Shown: piece after piece, positions 35,360-44,278 of the stretch
Position numbering within the stretch: the stretch's first letter is position 1
How the letters are laid out: the number at the start of each line of letters is the position of its first letter
Assembly (NCBI RefSeq): GCF_031456275.1
Contig: NZ_JAVDUI010000001.1
Span: 1,508,965-1,572,964 of the forward strand
Direction: 5' to 3'
DNA from: Falsarthrobacter nasiphocae
Lineage (GTDB): Bacteria; Actinomycetota; Actinomycetes; Actinomycetales; Micrococcaceae
Length of the DNA: 64,000 nt
Made by a program: the position numbers and the translations under genes
Notes under the pieces: generated by a model
Database searches by the model: none
Seen by the model: only the letters and a program-made list of their open reading frames with translations
What the model was told of the DNA's origin: nothing

Positions 35360-36642
35360 TGCGCGTCGTCATCGCAGGCGCCGGGCCGGCGGGTTCCACG
35401 GCCGCGTGGCACCTCGCCACGGCAGGGGTCGAGGTCACCGTTCTCGAGAAGACGCGCTTCCCCCGGGAGAAGGTCTGCGGGGACGGGCTGACGCCGCGGG
35501 CCGTGCGGGAGATGCAGCTCATCGGGCTGCCCCACGGGCCCGAGCAGGGCTACACGCGCACCAAGGGCCTCAAGCTCATCGCGGCCGGGCGCGAACTCGA
35601 GCTGCCCTGGGCCTCGCCGGAGTTCCCCGACTACGGCCTCGTCCGCACCCGGCTCGGCTTCGACGAGCAGCTCGCGGAGCACGCTCGCGCTGCCGGGGCC
35701 CAGATCCTTGAGGGACACCAGGTCACGGGCGTCATCGAGGAGGGCGGCCGCGTCGTCGGGCTCTCCGCCGCGCTCCTCGACGAGAACGGCCGGAAGACCG
35801 GGGAGACCGCCGAGTTCCGCGCGGACCTCGTCCTCGCCGCGGACGGCAATTCAACGCGGACCGCCGTGTCCAAGGGGCTGGCCAAGCGGGACGACCGCCC
35901 CCTCGGCGTGGCCTACCGGGCCTACTTCGAGTCCCCCCGCACCCACGACGAGTGGATGGAGGGCTGGCTCGAGCTCCCCGACAAGGAGGGGCGCCCCCTG
36001 CCCGGCTACGGCTGGATCTTCGGCGTGGGAGACGGCACGGTCAACGTGGGCCTCGGCATTCTCAACTCCTCCCGCCAGTTCGGGCGGCTGGACTATCGGC
36101 AGGTCCTCAAGGACTGGACGGCGGCCATGCCCGCAGAGTGGACCCTGGACCCGGAGCACCAGCGCGGGCGCATCCTCGGAGCGGCCCTGCCGATGGGGTT
36201 CAACCGGACCCCTCACGTCAGCCCCGGCCTCCTCCTGCTCGGCGATGCAGGCGGCATGGTGTCTCCGTTCAACGGCGAGGGGATCTCGTACGCCATGGAG
36301 TCGGCTCGCCTCGCCGCGGACTTCGTGGTCCGCGGGCGGGACGCGGCGCGCGGCCTCGAGCCGGGCGCGGCGCGGGCGGCAGCGGACCGGGCCATTGCCG
36401 AGTACGCCGAGTGCGTGCGCTGGCACTGGGGCTCGCACTTCGCCCTCGGATCAGTGTTCGCCAAGCTCATCGGCTCGCCGCGCGTCATGCGCGCCGCGCT
36501 CGCCACGGGCATGCCGGTGCCGCCGCTCATGAAGTTCGTCGTTCGCCTCATGGCCAACCTGACGACGAAGGACGCGGTGGGCCTCGAAGACCGTGCGATT
36601 CGGCTCATTGAGCGAATGACCCCGCGCACAACTAATATGTAG
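35359..36642 (+). CDS. Geranylgeranyl reductase-family FAD oxidoreductase (menJ-like)
   Basis: A 427-aa flavoprotein with an N-terminal dinucleotide-binding motif VIAGAGPAGSTAAWHLA, the CGDGLTPRAVREM segment usual for the family, and the FAD contact block LLLLGDAGGMVSPFNGEGISYAMES near residues 293-317. In mycobacteria the homologue MenJ saturates one isoprene unit of menaquinone. Location directly after menG (1-bp overlap) and before a polyprenyl diphosphate synthase supports the same role, making MK-n(H2). Experimental specificity is not visible. Confidence 0.87.
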   Translation: MRVVIAGAGPAGSTAAWHLATAGVEVTVLEKTRFPREKVCGDGLTPRAVREMQLIGLPHGPEQGYTRTKGLKLIAAGRELELPWASPEFPDYGLVRTRLGFDEQLAEHARAAGAQILEGHQVTGVIEEGGRVVGLSAALLDENGRKTGETAEFRADLVLAADGNSTRTAVSKGLAKRDDRPLGVAYRAYFESPRTHDEWMEGWLELPDKEGRPLPGYGWIFGVGDGTVNVGLGILNSSRQFGRLDYRQVLKDWTAAMPAEWTLDPEHQRGRILGAALPMGFNRTPHVSPGLLLLGDAGGMVSPFNGEGISYAMESARLAADFVVRGRDAARGLEPGAARAAADRAIAEYAECVRWHWGSHFALGSVFAKLIGSPRVMRAALATGMPVPPLMKFVVRLMANLTTKDAVGLEDRAIRLIERMTPRTTNM

Positions 36643-36740
36643 ATCATGCCCCGCGGGCGCCTCTGCGCCCCGCCTTCGGCCGTTCCGAGCCCGTCCTATG
36701 GCGACTGTTCGGTTCAACGCATAGATGAGAGTGGATTTCA

Positions 36741-37778
36741 GTGACTGATAGGACGAGCGCCGGCATGTCCCTGCCGGCAGGCTTCGGGCTCATTGCGGAG
36801 GACCCCGCCATGGGTCCCCAGGTCACCGCCCAGCTTGCGCGGATCGAGGAGCTGCTCCGCGAGTCGGTCGCCAACACCGATGCGTTCGCGGACCAGACGT
36901 CCCGGCACTTGGTCGAGGCCGGCGGCAAGCGCATCCGTCCCCTCCTCGCGGTGCTCGCGAGCCACCTCGGGGACCCCTCGCGGGACGAGGTCGTCACGGC
37001 GGCCGTCGTCGTCGAGCTCACCCACCTGGCCACCCTCTATCACGACGACGTCATGGATTCCGCTCCCATGCGCCGCGGCGCTCCCACGGCCCACGAGCTG
37101 TGGGGCAACTCGGTCGCCATCCTGACCGGCGACCTCATCTTCGCGCGGGCGTCCACGCTGGTGTCCGATCTCGGGGGGCGCGCGCTCAAGATCCAGGCGG
37201 AGACGTTCGAGCGCCTGTGCATGGGCCAGCTCCAGGAGACGCAGGGCCCTCGTGACGGGGAGGACCCCCGCGCCCACTACATCTCGGTGCTGGAGGGCAA
37301 GACGGGCTCGCTCGTCGCGGCCGCGGGCCACTTCGGCGCCATGCTCGCGGGCGCGCCCGAAGAGCACATCGACGTCATGGTCCGCTACGGCGAGAAGGTC
37401 GGCGTCGCGTTCCAGCTCGCGGACGACGTCATTGACGTCACCGGGGCCAAGGAGAAGGCCGGCAAGCGCCCCGGGACGGACCTCCGGGAGGGCGTCCCCA
37501 CGCTTCCCGTGCTCCTCTTGCGGGAGCGCGCGGCTGCGGATCCGGGCGACGACGACACCCGCCGGGTGCTGGGCCTCGTGGACGGGGACCTGAGCTCGGA
37601 TGAGGCGCTCGCGGACACCGTGGCGGCCCTCGCCGCCCACCCTGTGGCCGAGGAGTCCTGGGCCATCGCCCGCTCGTGGGCGGACGAGGCCGTGGCGGCC
37701 CTTGCCCCGCTCCCGGAGAGCACGGTCAAGGCCGCGCTGACGAGCTTCGCGCACGCGGTGGTCCACCGGGACGTCTAA
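36741..37778 (+). CDS. Polyprenyl diphosphate synthase (trans-type)
   Basis: A 345-aa trans-prenyltransferase that builds the isoprenoid side chain. The first aspartate-rich motif is YHDDVMDSA and the second LADDVIDVTGAKEKAGKRPGTDL; KRIRPLLAVL upstream binds IPP. Chain length is set by residues before the first motif (here LATLYHDD), without a bulky cap directly next to it, which suits long products such as octa- or nonaprenyl diphosphate for menaquinone. GTG 36741 is used, giving a short N-terminal extension; ATG 36765 is the alternative. It is the last gene of the men cluster. Confidence 0.9.
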   Translation: MTDRTSAGMSLPAGFGLIAEDPAMGPQVTAQLARIEELLRESVANTDAFADQTSRHLVEAGGKRIRPLLAVLASHLGDPSRDEVVTAAVVVELTHLATLYHDDVMDSAPMRRGAPTAHELWGNSVAILTGDLIFARASTLVSDLGGRALKIQAETFERLCMGQLQETQGPRDGEDPRAHYISVLEGKTGSLVAAAGHFGAMLAGAPEEHIDVMVRYGEKVGVAFQLADDVIDVTGAKEKAGKRPGTDLREGVPTLPVLLLRERAAADPGDDDTRRVLGLVDGDLSSDEALADTVAALAAHPVAEESWAIARSWADEAVAALAPLPESTVKAALTSFAHAVVHRDV

Positions 37779-37832
37779 GCCGCGCGGCAACCAGTTCACG
37801 GCGATCGGACCGGCCGCCGGGCGCGTGTCAGT

Positions 37833-39308
37833 TCACCCTGTGCTGGCGCCGTCCTTCTCGGCGGCACGCGGGGTCTGCCACGGCACATCGCGGAAGACGC
37901 GGTGGCTCATGAGCCCCGCCGCCGCGATGAGGCAGCCGCCGATGACAAAGGCGATCCTGTAGCCGTGCTCCGCCATGAAGGCTGGGCCCATCTGCGAGCC
38001 CCACCAGGCGTAGCCCGCCCAGATGCTGAGCCCGACCGTCGAGGCCGCCTGGAAGACCCCGGCAAAGGCGGCGCTGATGTTTCCGTGCAGCGCGCGAGGG
38101 CTCGCCTGGAGCCGGGCCGCCTGGAAGATGCCCGACATCAGGCCGAGGAAAAGGCCCTCCGCGCACGTGGCGGCCAGGGCCACGGGCCACAGGGGGGAAA
38201 GCCCCTTGACGACGAAGCTGGCGCCAAACCCCACATAGCAGAACGCGGGCCATCCGTTCCACGTGATGCGGGATCGCGTCAGGGGCACGAGCAGTGACCC
38301 CGCCACGAGCCCGATTGGCCCTGCGACCTGGAGGAGGCCGAAGTCGGCTGTGGGGCGGCCGAACGTCTCGGTCGTGAAGAAGACGCCGAACGCCTCTCGT
38401 GAACGGTTCCCGAGCGCTTCCGTCACCATGAGAAGGATGAAGATCCAGCCGTGCCGTACGTAGCGGAGGGACCGGAGGCCGCCGCGGCGGGTTCCCCCGG
38501 AGCTCACGTTCCTCTCGTGGCGCGCCCCCTCTGCCTGACTCTGCCCGGCGACGACCTGGGCAGACCGCTTCTTGAGGCGGGTTGTCACTCTGCGGGCGAG
38601 GGCGACCCATGGCTGGGCGGTGGCGTCGGCGCTCATGCTGGCCATGCTCTTCCATGTCAGGGGGAGGCGCTGCCCTGCGCGGTGCGTGTCGATGGCCTTG
38701 TGAGACGGGGACTGGAGAAGAGCGAGGGCCGCCGCATGGATGGCGCACACGCACAGGAGTGTCGCGACGATGGAGCGCGAAGCGAGGACGGCGGCGATCG
38801 CAGGGGCCGAGAACGCGGCGAACAGGACGATGCGGAATTCAAGGGTGAGGTAGCGGGTCTGATCCTCCTTGCTGAAGGCGTTGGCGACGAAGATGCGGGT
38901 TGCCGCCTGGAGAGTGGTATCCCGCGCGGAGATGAAGACCTCCAGGAGCGCGAGCAGACCGAGAGTCAGGAACGGGCGCGAGGGGTCCGCGGTGACGACG
39001 ACGGCGAGAAGGCAGAGGGTCGTGACGAGGTTTTGCGCTTGGGCCCACCGGAAGATGCCGTAGGGCCGGAAGCGATCCGCCGCCGCCCCGGCTTGTTTCA
39101 GGAGGACGAAGATGCTGAGCCCGGTGACGGCCATGAACGCGGCCGCGGCGGTCGCGGGATCGAGCTCAGTGCGCGGCAGATAGCCGGTCGTGAGCCAGAT
39201 GAGCGTGCCCGTCACGATGAAGGATGACGAGAACGTCTCCAGAACGCGCTGGCAGACCACAGCCTTGGCTCCCGGGGCCGACAGCACCGGCGTGACCGTG
39301 CCGCTCAT
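37833..39308 (-). CDS. MFS-type transporter
   Basis: A 491-aa membrane protein with about twelve hydrophobic segments and a large basic cytoplasmic loop near residues 245-290 (TTRLKKRSAQ, then ARHERNVSSGG). It belongs to the major facilitator class; no specific substrate signature is seen. I choose ATG 39308 because the preceding short frame with an excellent ribosome-binding site ends in an ATGA overlap with it. A longer start at GTG 39389 would add 27 residues but has no Shine-Dalgarno. The palindrome further upstream indicates dedicated repression, common for drug or metabolite exporters. Confidence 0.78.
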   Translation of the reverse strand: MSGTVTPVLSAPGAKAVVCQRVLETFSSSFIVTGTLIWLTTGYLPRTELDPATAAAAFMAVTGLSIFVLLKQAGAAADRFRPYGIFRWAQAQNLVTTLCLLAVVVTADPSRPFLTLGLLALLEVFISARDTTLQAATRIFVANAFSKEDQTRYLTLEFRIVLFAAFSAPAIAAVLASRSIVATLLCVCAIHAAALALLQSPSHKAIDTHRAGQRLPLTWKSMASMSADATAQPWVALARRVTTRLKKRSAQVVAGQSQAEGARHERNVSSGGTRRGGLRSLRYVRHGWIFILLMVTEALGNRSREAFGVFFTTETFGRPTADFGLLQVAGPIGLVAGSLLVPLTRSRITWNGWPAFCYVGFGASFVVKGLSPLWPVALAATCAEGLFLGLMSGIFQAARLQASPRALHGNISAAFAGVFQAASTVGLSIWAGYAWWGSQMGPAFMAEHGYRIAFVIGGCLIAAAGLMSHRVFRDVPWQTPRAAEKDGASTG

Positions 39309-39373
39309 GAGCGAGCGCTCTGCACGTGGGAGGGGGCCTGCTCGGGGCCCGAAGAGCGCGTTGAATCCGGCAT
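39305..39373 (-). CDS. 22-codon leader ORF coupled to the MFS gene
   Basis: An ideal Shine-Dalgarno (ggaggtga) lies seven bases before ATG 39373; the frame encodes MPDSTRSSGPEQAPSHVQSARS and stops in an ATGA overlap with the transporter start at 39308. The peptide is polar and rich in Ser, Pro and Arg, with no transmembrane segment. It probably acts by translation coupling or as a regulatory leader rather than as a working protein. The alternative is that this sequence is the N-terminus of the transporter in another frame (start at GTG 39389). Confidence 0.5.
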   Translation of the reverse strand: MPDSTRSSGPEQAPSHVQSARS

Positions 39374-39396
39374 GCGCAATCACCTCCACCGAGAAT

Positions 39397-39414
39397 TGTG
39401 TTATTCATAACACA
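39397..39414. promoter_or_regulatory. Perfect palindromic operator before the MFS leader
   Basis: tgtgttat-tc-ataacaca: 8-bp perfect half-sites with a 2-bp centre, 24 bp upstream of the leader ATG. It is strikingly AT-rich against its surroundings. The cognate repressor is not adjacent in the window. Confidence 0.6.
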
Positions 39415-39444
39415 TAAACTCAATGGGTGGCGCTTGTCAAGACC

Positions 39445-40017
39445 TCAGCCGCCGCGGACCCGCAGGAGCGCCTCTCGCAGCTCGAGGGCCAGCTCCGCTC
39501 GGCGGTGCGGCGGCACGATCGGGCGGCGCATCGGCCCGCGGCCCCAGCCGTCGTCGGCCCAGCGGGGGATGACGTGGTCATGGTAGTGCCAGACGTGCTG
39601 CGAGCCGTGGGGCTCGTTGTTCTGGCGGATCGTCACGCCCTCGCAGCCCCACGCGATCTTGACGGCCACGGCGACGTCCCGCACCGTGCGGGAGACGGCG
39701 GCGAGCTGGGCGTCCGTCATCCGGTAGAGGGACTCGGTGTGCTCGCGGGGGACCACCATGGGGTGCCCTGGCCGCGGCTCGAACCCGTGCGAGGCGATGA
39801 GGACGAGGACCTCCCCGTCCGCCCACACGAGGTCCCCAGGCTCGCAGAGGTTCCGCGGATCGCTCGTGTCCCCGTCCCGCAGCCCGCAGTACGGGCACGC
39901 GTAGCCATGCGGCGCGTGGGACGGGAAGAGGTCGGGGTGCGCGGCCACGGCTGCGGCGGCGCTGAGGCGCTCAGGTGACGACGACGCCGGGCCGCCCGGC
40001 TCAGACACCGCCGTCAC
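39445..40017 (-). CDS. HIT-family hydrolase
   Basis: A 190-aa histidine-triad protein. The catalytic motif appears as HVWHYHDHVIPRW (HxHxHxx-type) at about residues 139-151. The N-terminal half contains a CPYC pair and a later Cys (NLCEPGDLVW) that could bind zinc, as in GalT-like and aprataxin-like HIT branches. Such proteins hydrolyse nucleotide phosphoramidates or diadenosine polyphosphates. GTG 40017 follows Shine-Dalgarno gaggagga, which lies inside the last codons of the preceding gene, one base after its stop. It is the second gene of a two-gene unit. Confidence 0.85.
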   Translation of the reverse strand: MTAVSEPGGPASSSPERLSAAAAVAAHPDLFPSHAPHGYACPYCGLRDGDTSDPRNLCEPGDLVWADGEVLVLIASHGFEPRPGHPMVVPREHTESLYRMTDAQLAAVSRTVRDVAVAVKIAWGCEGVTIRQNNEPHGSQHVWHYHDHVIPRWADDGWGRGPMRRPIVPPHRRAELALELREALLRVRGG

Positions 40018-40018
40018 G

Positions 40019-40441
40019 TCAGTCCTCCTCGTCGAAGACCCACTCGAAGTGGTCGAAGACGAACTCCGTGAAGGTGCCGTCCTCGCTGATCCACTGGCCG
40101 CGGGCATTGTGGCGCCGGTAGACGATGGGGTCCGGGAGGGCGACGTCCGAGGCGCGCATGCCCCACGTGTACTCCTCGTTCTCGTCCTCGAGGAACATGA
40201 GGAAGCCGTCCTCGTCCACCTCGAGCTCGTCCGGGTCCCAGAAGAAGTGGTACGCCTCCATGAGCTCCTCGCAGGAGCCCAGGGTCAGGTAGAACTCGCG
40301 CAGGGCGAGCGGGATGCTCACGCGGGCTTCGGCCAGGAGCGCGTCGAGGCGGTCCGGCTCGATCCCCTCAGCGGGGGTCCAGCGCTCGTCGAGGTAGGTG
40401 GGAACCAGGGACTTGAACTTCTCCGCGAATAATTCAGGCAC
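40019..40441 (-). CDS. SMI1/KNR4 (SUKH)-like protein
   Basis: A 140-aa acidic protein with the sequence style of the SUKH superfamily: IPLALREFYLTLGSCEEL near residue 42, then LEVDEDGFLMFLEDENEEYTWGMR near residue 75. SUKH proteins in bacteria are often immunity factors against polymorphic or contact-dependent toxins, but solitary chromosomal members also exist. No toxin gene is seen nearby; the partner is a HIT hydrolase whose ribosome-binding site is embedded in this gene. Function is therefore open. Confidence 0.6.
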   Translation of the reverse strand: MPELFAEKFKSLVPTYLDERWTPAEGIEPDRLDALLAEARVSIPLALREFYLTLGSCEELMEAYHFFWDPDELEVDEDGFLMFLEDENEEYTWGMRASDVALPDPIVYRRHNARGQWISEDGTFTEFVFDHFEWVFDEED

Positions 40442-40536
40442 GCTCCCACCCTACCGGCCCGCCGCATGCTCGGGACCCGGTTGTGGACAACTCCGCCCCG
40501 CGCCCCTCGCGGCGGTCTGGTCAGGCGAGGACCGGA

Positions 40537-41190
40537 CTATGCGCGCCGCGAGGAGACGCGGACGGCGGCCGCCGCCGAGCGGGCGTGAACCGAGAGTGGT
40601 GCCTGCCACCCGCCGCGGTGGGCCGCGATGCGGAAGACGAAGACTGAGGCGGCGACGACGAAGCCCGTGACGAGGTTGTAGGCCCCGAGTCCCCAGAGCG
40701 CGGCCGTCAGGGCTGCGCCGACGAGGGCGGGGATCGCGTAGATGTCGTGCCGGTTGAACAGGCTGGGTGTCTCGTTGGCCACGACGTCCCGGAGCACGCC
40801 GCCGCCCACCGCCGTCGTGACCCCGAGCAGCACCGCCGAGATGGGGTGCAGGCCATGCTGGAGCGCGCGAGAGGTCCCGCTGATGCAGAACAGGGCCAGG
40901 CCGGCCGCGTCCGCCACGAGGAGCCAGTTGGTCTGCCTCAGGAACTGGGTCGAGGCCGCGTACACGCTGAGCGCCGCGAGGGCCACCGGTGCCAGGTAGA
41001 CAGGGTTCGCGAAGGAGTTGGGCACTCCCACGTTGATGATGAGGTCCCGCACGACACCCCCGCCCAGGCCCACGAGTGAGGCCAAGAAGAGGGAGCCGAT
41101 GATGTCGAACTCCCGCCGGGCTGCCATGAGCGAGCCTGAGACGGCGAAGAAGTACACGCCCAAGAGGTCGGCGGCCAGGGAGAGAGTCAT
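40537..41190 (-). CDS. TRIC/UPF0126 (YicG-type) membrane channel
   Basis: A 217-aa protein with seven predicted transmembrane helices in two repeated halves, each with a Gly-rich kink: GLGGGVVRDLIINVGVP at about 41-57 and TAVGGGVLRDVVANETP at about 125-141. This GGGxxRD signature identifies the prokaryotic trimeric intracellular cation channel family, which forms potassium-permeable trimers. It is followed 8 bp upstream (in reading direction) by the PucR-type regulator on the same strand. Confidence 0.9.
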   Translation of the reverse strand: MTLSLAADLLGVYFFAVSGSLMAARREFDIIGSLFLASLVGLGGGVVRDLIINVGVPNSFANPVYLAPVALAALSVYAASTQFLRQTNWLLVADAAGLALFCISGTSRALQHGLHPISAVLLGVTTAVGGGVLRDVVANETPSLFNRHDIYAIPALVGAALTAALWGLGAYNLVTGFVVAASVFVFRIAAHRGGWQAPLSVHARSAAAAVRVSSRRA

Positions 41191-41197
41191 GTGCTGA

Positions 41198-42718
41198 TCA
41201 TCCCATCTCGCCCGTGGGCGCGGCGGGCTCCCGTCCGGAATCCGGCCGCGCGGCGGGGTGCGCGAGATCCCACGCGCTCATCGCGAGGTAGAGGTGCGCC
41301 AGCCCATCGGTCCGGGACGGGTCGTGCCCCGTGAGCTCGCGGACCTGCTCCATCCGGTGCCGGACCGAGTTGCGGTGCAGGCCGAGCTCGGCCGCGACGG
41401 CCTGCACCGCGCCGTCGAGCCTGAGGTAGGCACGCAGGGTCTGCACGAGGTGGGGCCCCTCCGCCGCAAGCGGCCTGATCGTCTGCTCGGCGAGCTCAGC
41501 TGTCGGGGCGTCGGCGCTCGCGAGGAGGAGGGAGGTGAGCGTGAGGCGCTGGGCGTGGACCGTCTCTCCTGGCCGGGCGGCGCGGGCGGCGGCGCGGGCC
41601 TCGTGCCATGCCCATGTCAGCCCGCTGCGGCGGTACGGGCGGCTCACGCCCACGCTGGCGGCGAGCCCCGCGCGGGACAGGGCGGCGTGGAGCGCGGCGG
41701 TCTCCGCTGTGAGGGACACGATGACGAGCGCGTCCTCGATGCTCGCGGTCCTCTCGATCCCGAGGTCCTCCAGCCCCCGGTTCCCGCGCCCGCCGAGAGT
41801 GAGCGCCGCGAGGGACCGGCGCTGAGGGGCCGGGACGCGGACGACGACGATCCGGTGCGGCCCGTCGTCGACCCCGAGGGACTCGAGGCGGGCCTTGGCT
41901 TCCGCGCCGCGGATGCGTCCCTCGATGATGTCCCGCAGGACCTGGCCCGCGGCCTCGCGCTCTCGGAGCAGTGCCCGGTTGTCGTTGGCGAGCTCCACGC
42001 CGAGGAGGCTGCGGGCGTAGTCGGCGGCGGCCTGGGCGTGGAGCGCGGCCGCGGGGCCAGGGCGGGTGGCGAGCGTGGCGCGGTCCTTGAACCCGGTGGG
42101 GATGGACTGCTCCGTCCAGGTGGTGGTCTCGTCGCGCCCGCCCGTCGTCGCCTCCGCCTCGAGGGAGCCGTACCGCAGGATGCGCGCGTCCCCGTCGATG
42201 AGGCGCGAGAGCTCGGCCAGCAGCGCCTGGCGGCCCCGCTCCCGGCCGCCGGAGAGGAGGGCGGCGGCGAGCCGGCGGTGCGCGTCGAGGAGGCCGGTGA
42301 CGCCGGCCGCGTGCTCTTGAGCGGTGCGGGTGGAGACGAATCGGCCCACGGCCACGAACGGCGTGGGCTCGGGGACCTCGATGAGCGGCAGCCCCTGGGC
42401 CTGGGCCTCCTCCGCCACGGCCTTGGGGATGGCGGACCAGGGCAGCTGGGAGCCCGGGGAGGAGACGCCGACGCCGAGGGCCGCCGCGCCGTACGCCGCC
42501 ACGGCCTTGACGAAGGCGCGGCGCTGCTGCTCCGTGCGGAGGCGGACGCCGGTCGTCAGGACGAGCTCGCCGCCGTCGAGGTAAGGGGACGGGTCGGGGA
42601 GCTCGGTCGGCGCGACGGCGGAGACGGTGACGGCGGAGCCCCCGTTCGCGGACGGAGGCACGATGAGCCGGAGGTCGAGGTCCGCCTCGGCGAGGAGGTC
42701 GGAGAGGGTGACGGGCAC
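41198..42718 (-). CDS. PucR-family transcriptional regulator
   Basis: A 506-aa regulator with an N-terminal PucR sensor domain (MPVTLSDLLAEADLDLRL to about residue 125), a central GGDEF-related CdaR region, and a C-terminal PucR helix-turn-helix near residues 425-480 (TLRAYLRLDGAVQAVAAELGLHRNSVRHRMEQVRELTG). It is divergent from gabT with a 168-bp gap. GabR/PucR-type activators of gamma-aminobutyrate use are arranged the same way in actinobacteria, so it probably senses GABA or its product and controls gabT. GTG start at 42718. Confidence 0.9.
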   Translation of the reverse strand: MPVTLSDLLAEADLDLRLIVPPSANGGSAVTVSAVAPTELPDPSPYLDGGELVLTTGVRLRTEQQRRAFVKAVAAYGAAALGVGVSSPGSQLPWSAIPKAVAEEAQAQGLPLIEVPEPTPFVAVGRFVSTRTAQEHAAGVTGLLDAHRRLAAALLSGGRERGRQALLAELSRLIDGDARILRYGSLEAEATTGGRDETTTWTEQSIPTGFKDRATLATRPGPAAALHAQAAADYARSLLGVELANDNRALLREREAAGQVLRDIIEGRIRGAEAKARLESLGVDDGPHRIVVVRVPAPQRRSLAALTLGGRGNRGLEDLGIERTASIEDALVIVSLTAETAALHAALSRAGLAASVGVSRPYRRSGLTWAWHEARAAARAARPGETVHAQRLTLTSLLLASADAPTAELAEQTIRPLAAEGPHLVQTLRAYLRLDGAVQAVAAELGLHRNSVRHRMEQVRELTGHDPSRTDGLAHLYLAMSAWDLAHPAARPDSGREPAAPTGEMG

Positions 42719-42824
42719 GGGGGCTCTCCTTGGCTAGGGCGTGCGCGCGTCGCCGCGGGGGAGGGCCCGCGAGGCGCGGTGTGCGTCTGTCGCACCCAGG
42801 ATACCGGTCGTTGTGCGGGGGCAC

Positions 42825-42853
42825 TTCGGGGCCGTGGTCGTGGTCACTAGAGT
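42825..42853 (+). promoter_or_regulatory. Putative gabT promoter
   Basis: -10 TAGAGT (42848-42853) with a weak -35 TTCGGG (42825-42830) at 17-bp spacing, 34 bp before the gabT ATG. A poor -35 box fits a promoter that needs an activator such as the divergent PucR protein. Confidence 0.35.
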
Positions 42854-42886
42854 GGAGGCAACGACCCGAATCGGAAGGACTCTCCC

Positions 42887-44230
42887 ATGACTCAGACCAC
42901 CGCCTCAGGCTCGCGGCTCGAGCAGACTCGCCGCGTCGGCGAGTTCCCCGGGCCCCGCTCCCGCGAGATCGCCGAGCGCCGCAGCGCCGCGGTCGCCGCG
43001 GGCGTCGCCTCGAGCGTTCCCGTCTACGCCGCTGACGCGGACGGCGGCGTCGTCGTCGACGTCGACGGCAACTCGTTCGTCGACCTGGGATCCGGCATCG
43101 CCGTGACCAGCGTCGGCGCGTCCGACCCGGCCGTGGCCAAGGCCGTCGCCGAGGCAGCCGCGCACTTCACCCACACGTGCTTCATGGTCACCCCGTACGA
43201 GGGCTACGTGAAGGTCGCCGAGCGCCTCAACGAGCTCACCCCCGGCGACCACGCGAAGAAGACGGTCCTCTTCAACTCCGGTGCGGAGGCCGTGGAGAAC
43301 GCGGTCAAGATCGCCCGCGCGGCCACGGGCCGCAACGCCGTCGTCGTCTTCGACCACGCCTACCACGGCCGCACGAACCTGACGATGGCGCTGACCGCCA
43401 AGGCGATGCCGTACAAGCACGGGTTCGGGCCGTTCGCGCCCGAGGTCTACCGGGTGCCCATGAGCTACCCGTTCCGCGAGGAGAACCCGGACATCACGGG
43501 CGCCGAGGCCGCCAAGCGCGCCATCACGATGATCGAGAAGCAGGTCGGCGCGGACCAGGTCGCCGCGATCCTCATCGAGCCCATCCAGGGCGAGGGCGGG
43601 TTCATCGTTCCCGCCGAGGGCTTCCTGCCCGCGCTGTCCGAGTGGGCCACGGCCAACGGCGTCGTCTTCATCGCGGACGAGGTCCAGGCCGGCTTCTGCC
43701 GGACTGGCGAGTGGTTCTCCGTGGACCACGAGGGCGTCGTGCCGGACCTCGTCACGACGGCCAAGGGCATCGCCGGCGGCATGCCGCTCTCCGCGGTCAC
43801 GGGGCGCGCTGAGCTGCTCGACGCCGTCCACGGCGGCGGCCTCGGCGGCACGTACGGCGGCAACCCCGTCGCCTGCGCGGCTGCCCTCGCGGCCATCGAG
43901 ACGATGGACCAGCAGGACCTCCGCGGCAGGGCCCGCCGGATCGAGGAGATCGCCCGCGAGGTGCTCGAGCCCCTCGTGGGCCAGGGCGTCGTCGGCGAGA
44001 TGCGCGGACGCGGCGCGATGCTCGCTCTCGAGCTCGTCCGCCCGGGCACCCGCGAGCCCAACCCGGAGGCTGCCAAGGCGATCGCCGCCGCCTGCCTCCA
44101 GGAGGGCGTCCTCATCCTCACGTGCGGAACGTACGGAAACGTCATCCGCCTCCTGCCGCCGCTCGTGATCGGCGAGGAGCTCCTGCGGGACGCGCTCGGC
44201 GTGCTCAAGGAGGCCATCGCGGCGCAGTAG
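42887..44230 (+). CDS. gabT: 4-aminobutyrate aminotransferase
   Basis: A class III PLP-dependent aminotransferase of 447 aa that converts GABA and 2-oxoglutarate to succinate semialdehyde and glutamate. The PLP site includes FNSGAEAVENAVKIAR, the aromatic contact in FDHAYHGRTNL, VFIADEVQAGFCRTG with the ring-nitrogen Asp, and the Schiff-base Lys near residue 292 in TTAKGIAGGMPLSAV. The glycine-rich LGGTYGGNPVACAAAL completes the site. ATG 42887 with Shine-Dalgarno ggaagga. No succinate-semialdehyde dehydrogenase gene follows; a terminator comes next. Confidence 0.93.
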   Translation: MTQTTASGSRLEQTRRVGEFPGPRSREIAERRSAAVAAGVASSVPVYAADADGGVVVDVDGNSFVDLGSGIAVTSVGASDPAVAKAVAEAAAHFTHTCFMVTPYEGYVKVAERLNELTPGDHAKKTVLFNSGAEAVENAVKIARAATGRNAVVVFDHAYHGRTNLTMALTAKAMPYKHGFGPFAPEVYRVPMSYPFREENPDITGAEAAKRAITMIEKQVGADQVAAILIEPIQGEGGFIVPAEGFLPALSEWATANGVVFIADEVQAGFCRTGEWFSVDHEGVVPDLVTTAKGIAGGMPLSAVTGRAELLDAVHGGGLGGTYGGNPVACAAALAAIETMDQQDLRGRARRIEEIAREVLEPLVGQGVVGEMRGRGAMLALELVRPGTREPNPEAAKAIAAACLQEGVLILTCGTYGNVIRLLPPLVIGEELLRDALGVLKEAIAAQ

Positions 44231-44278
44231 CGCCCAGGCCGCTCCGGCCTCGCCCCGCGCGGCGAGGACGGGCTACGC

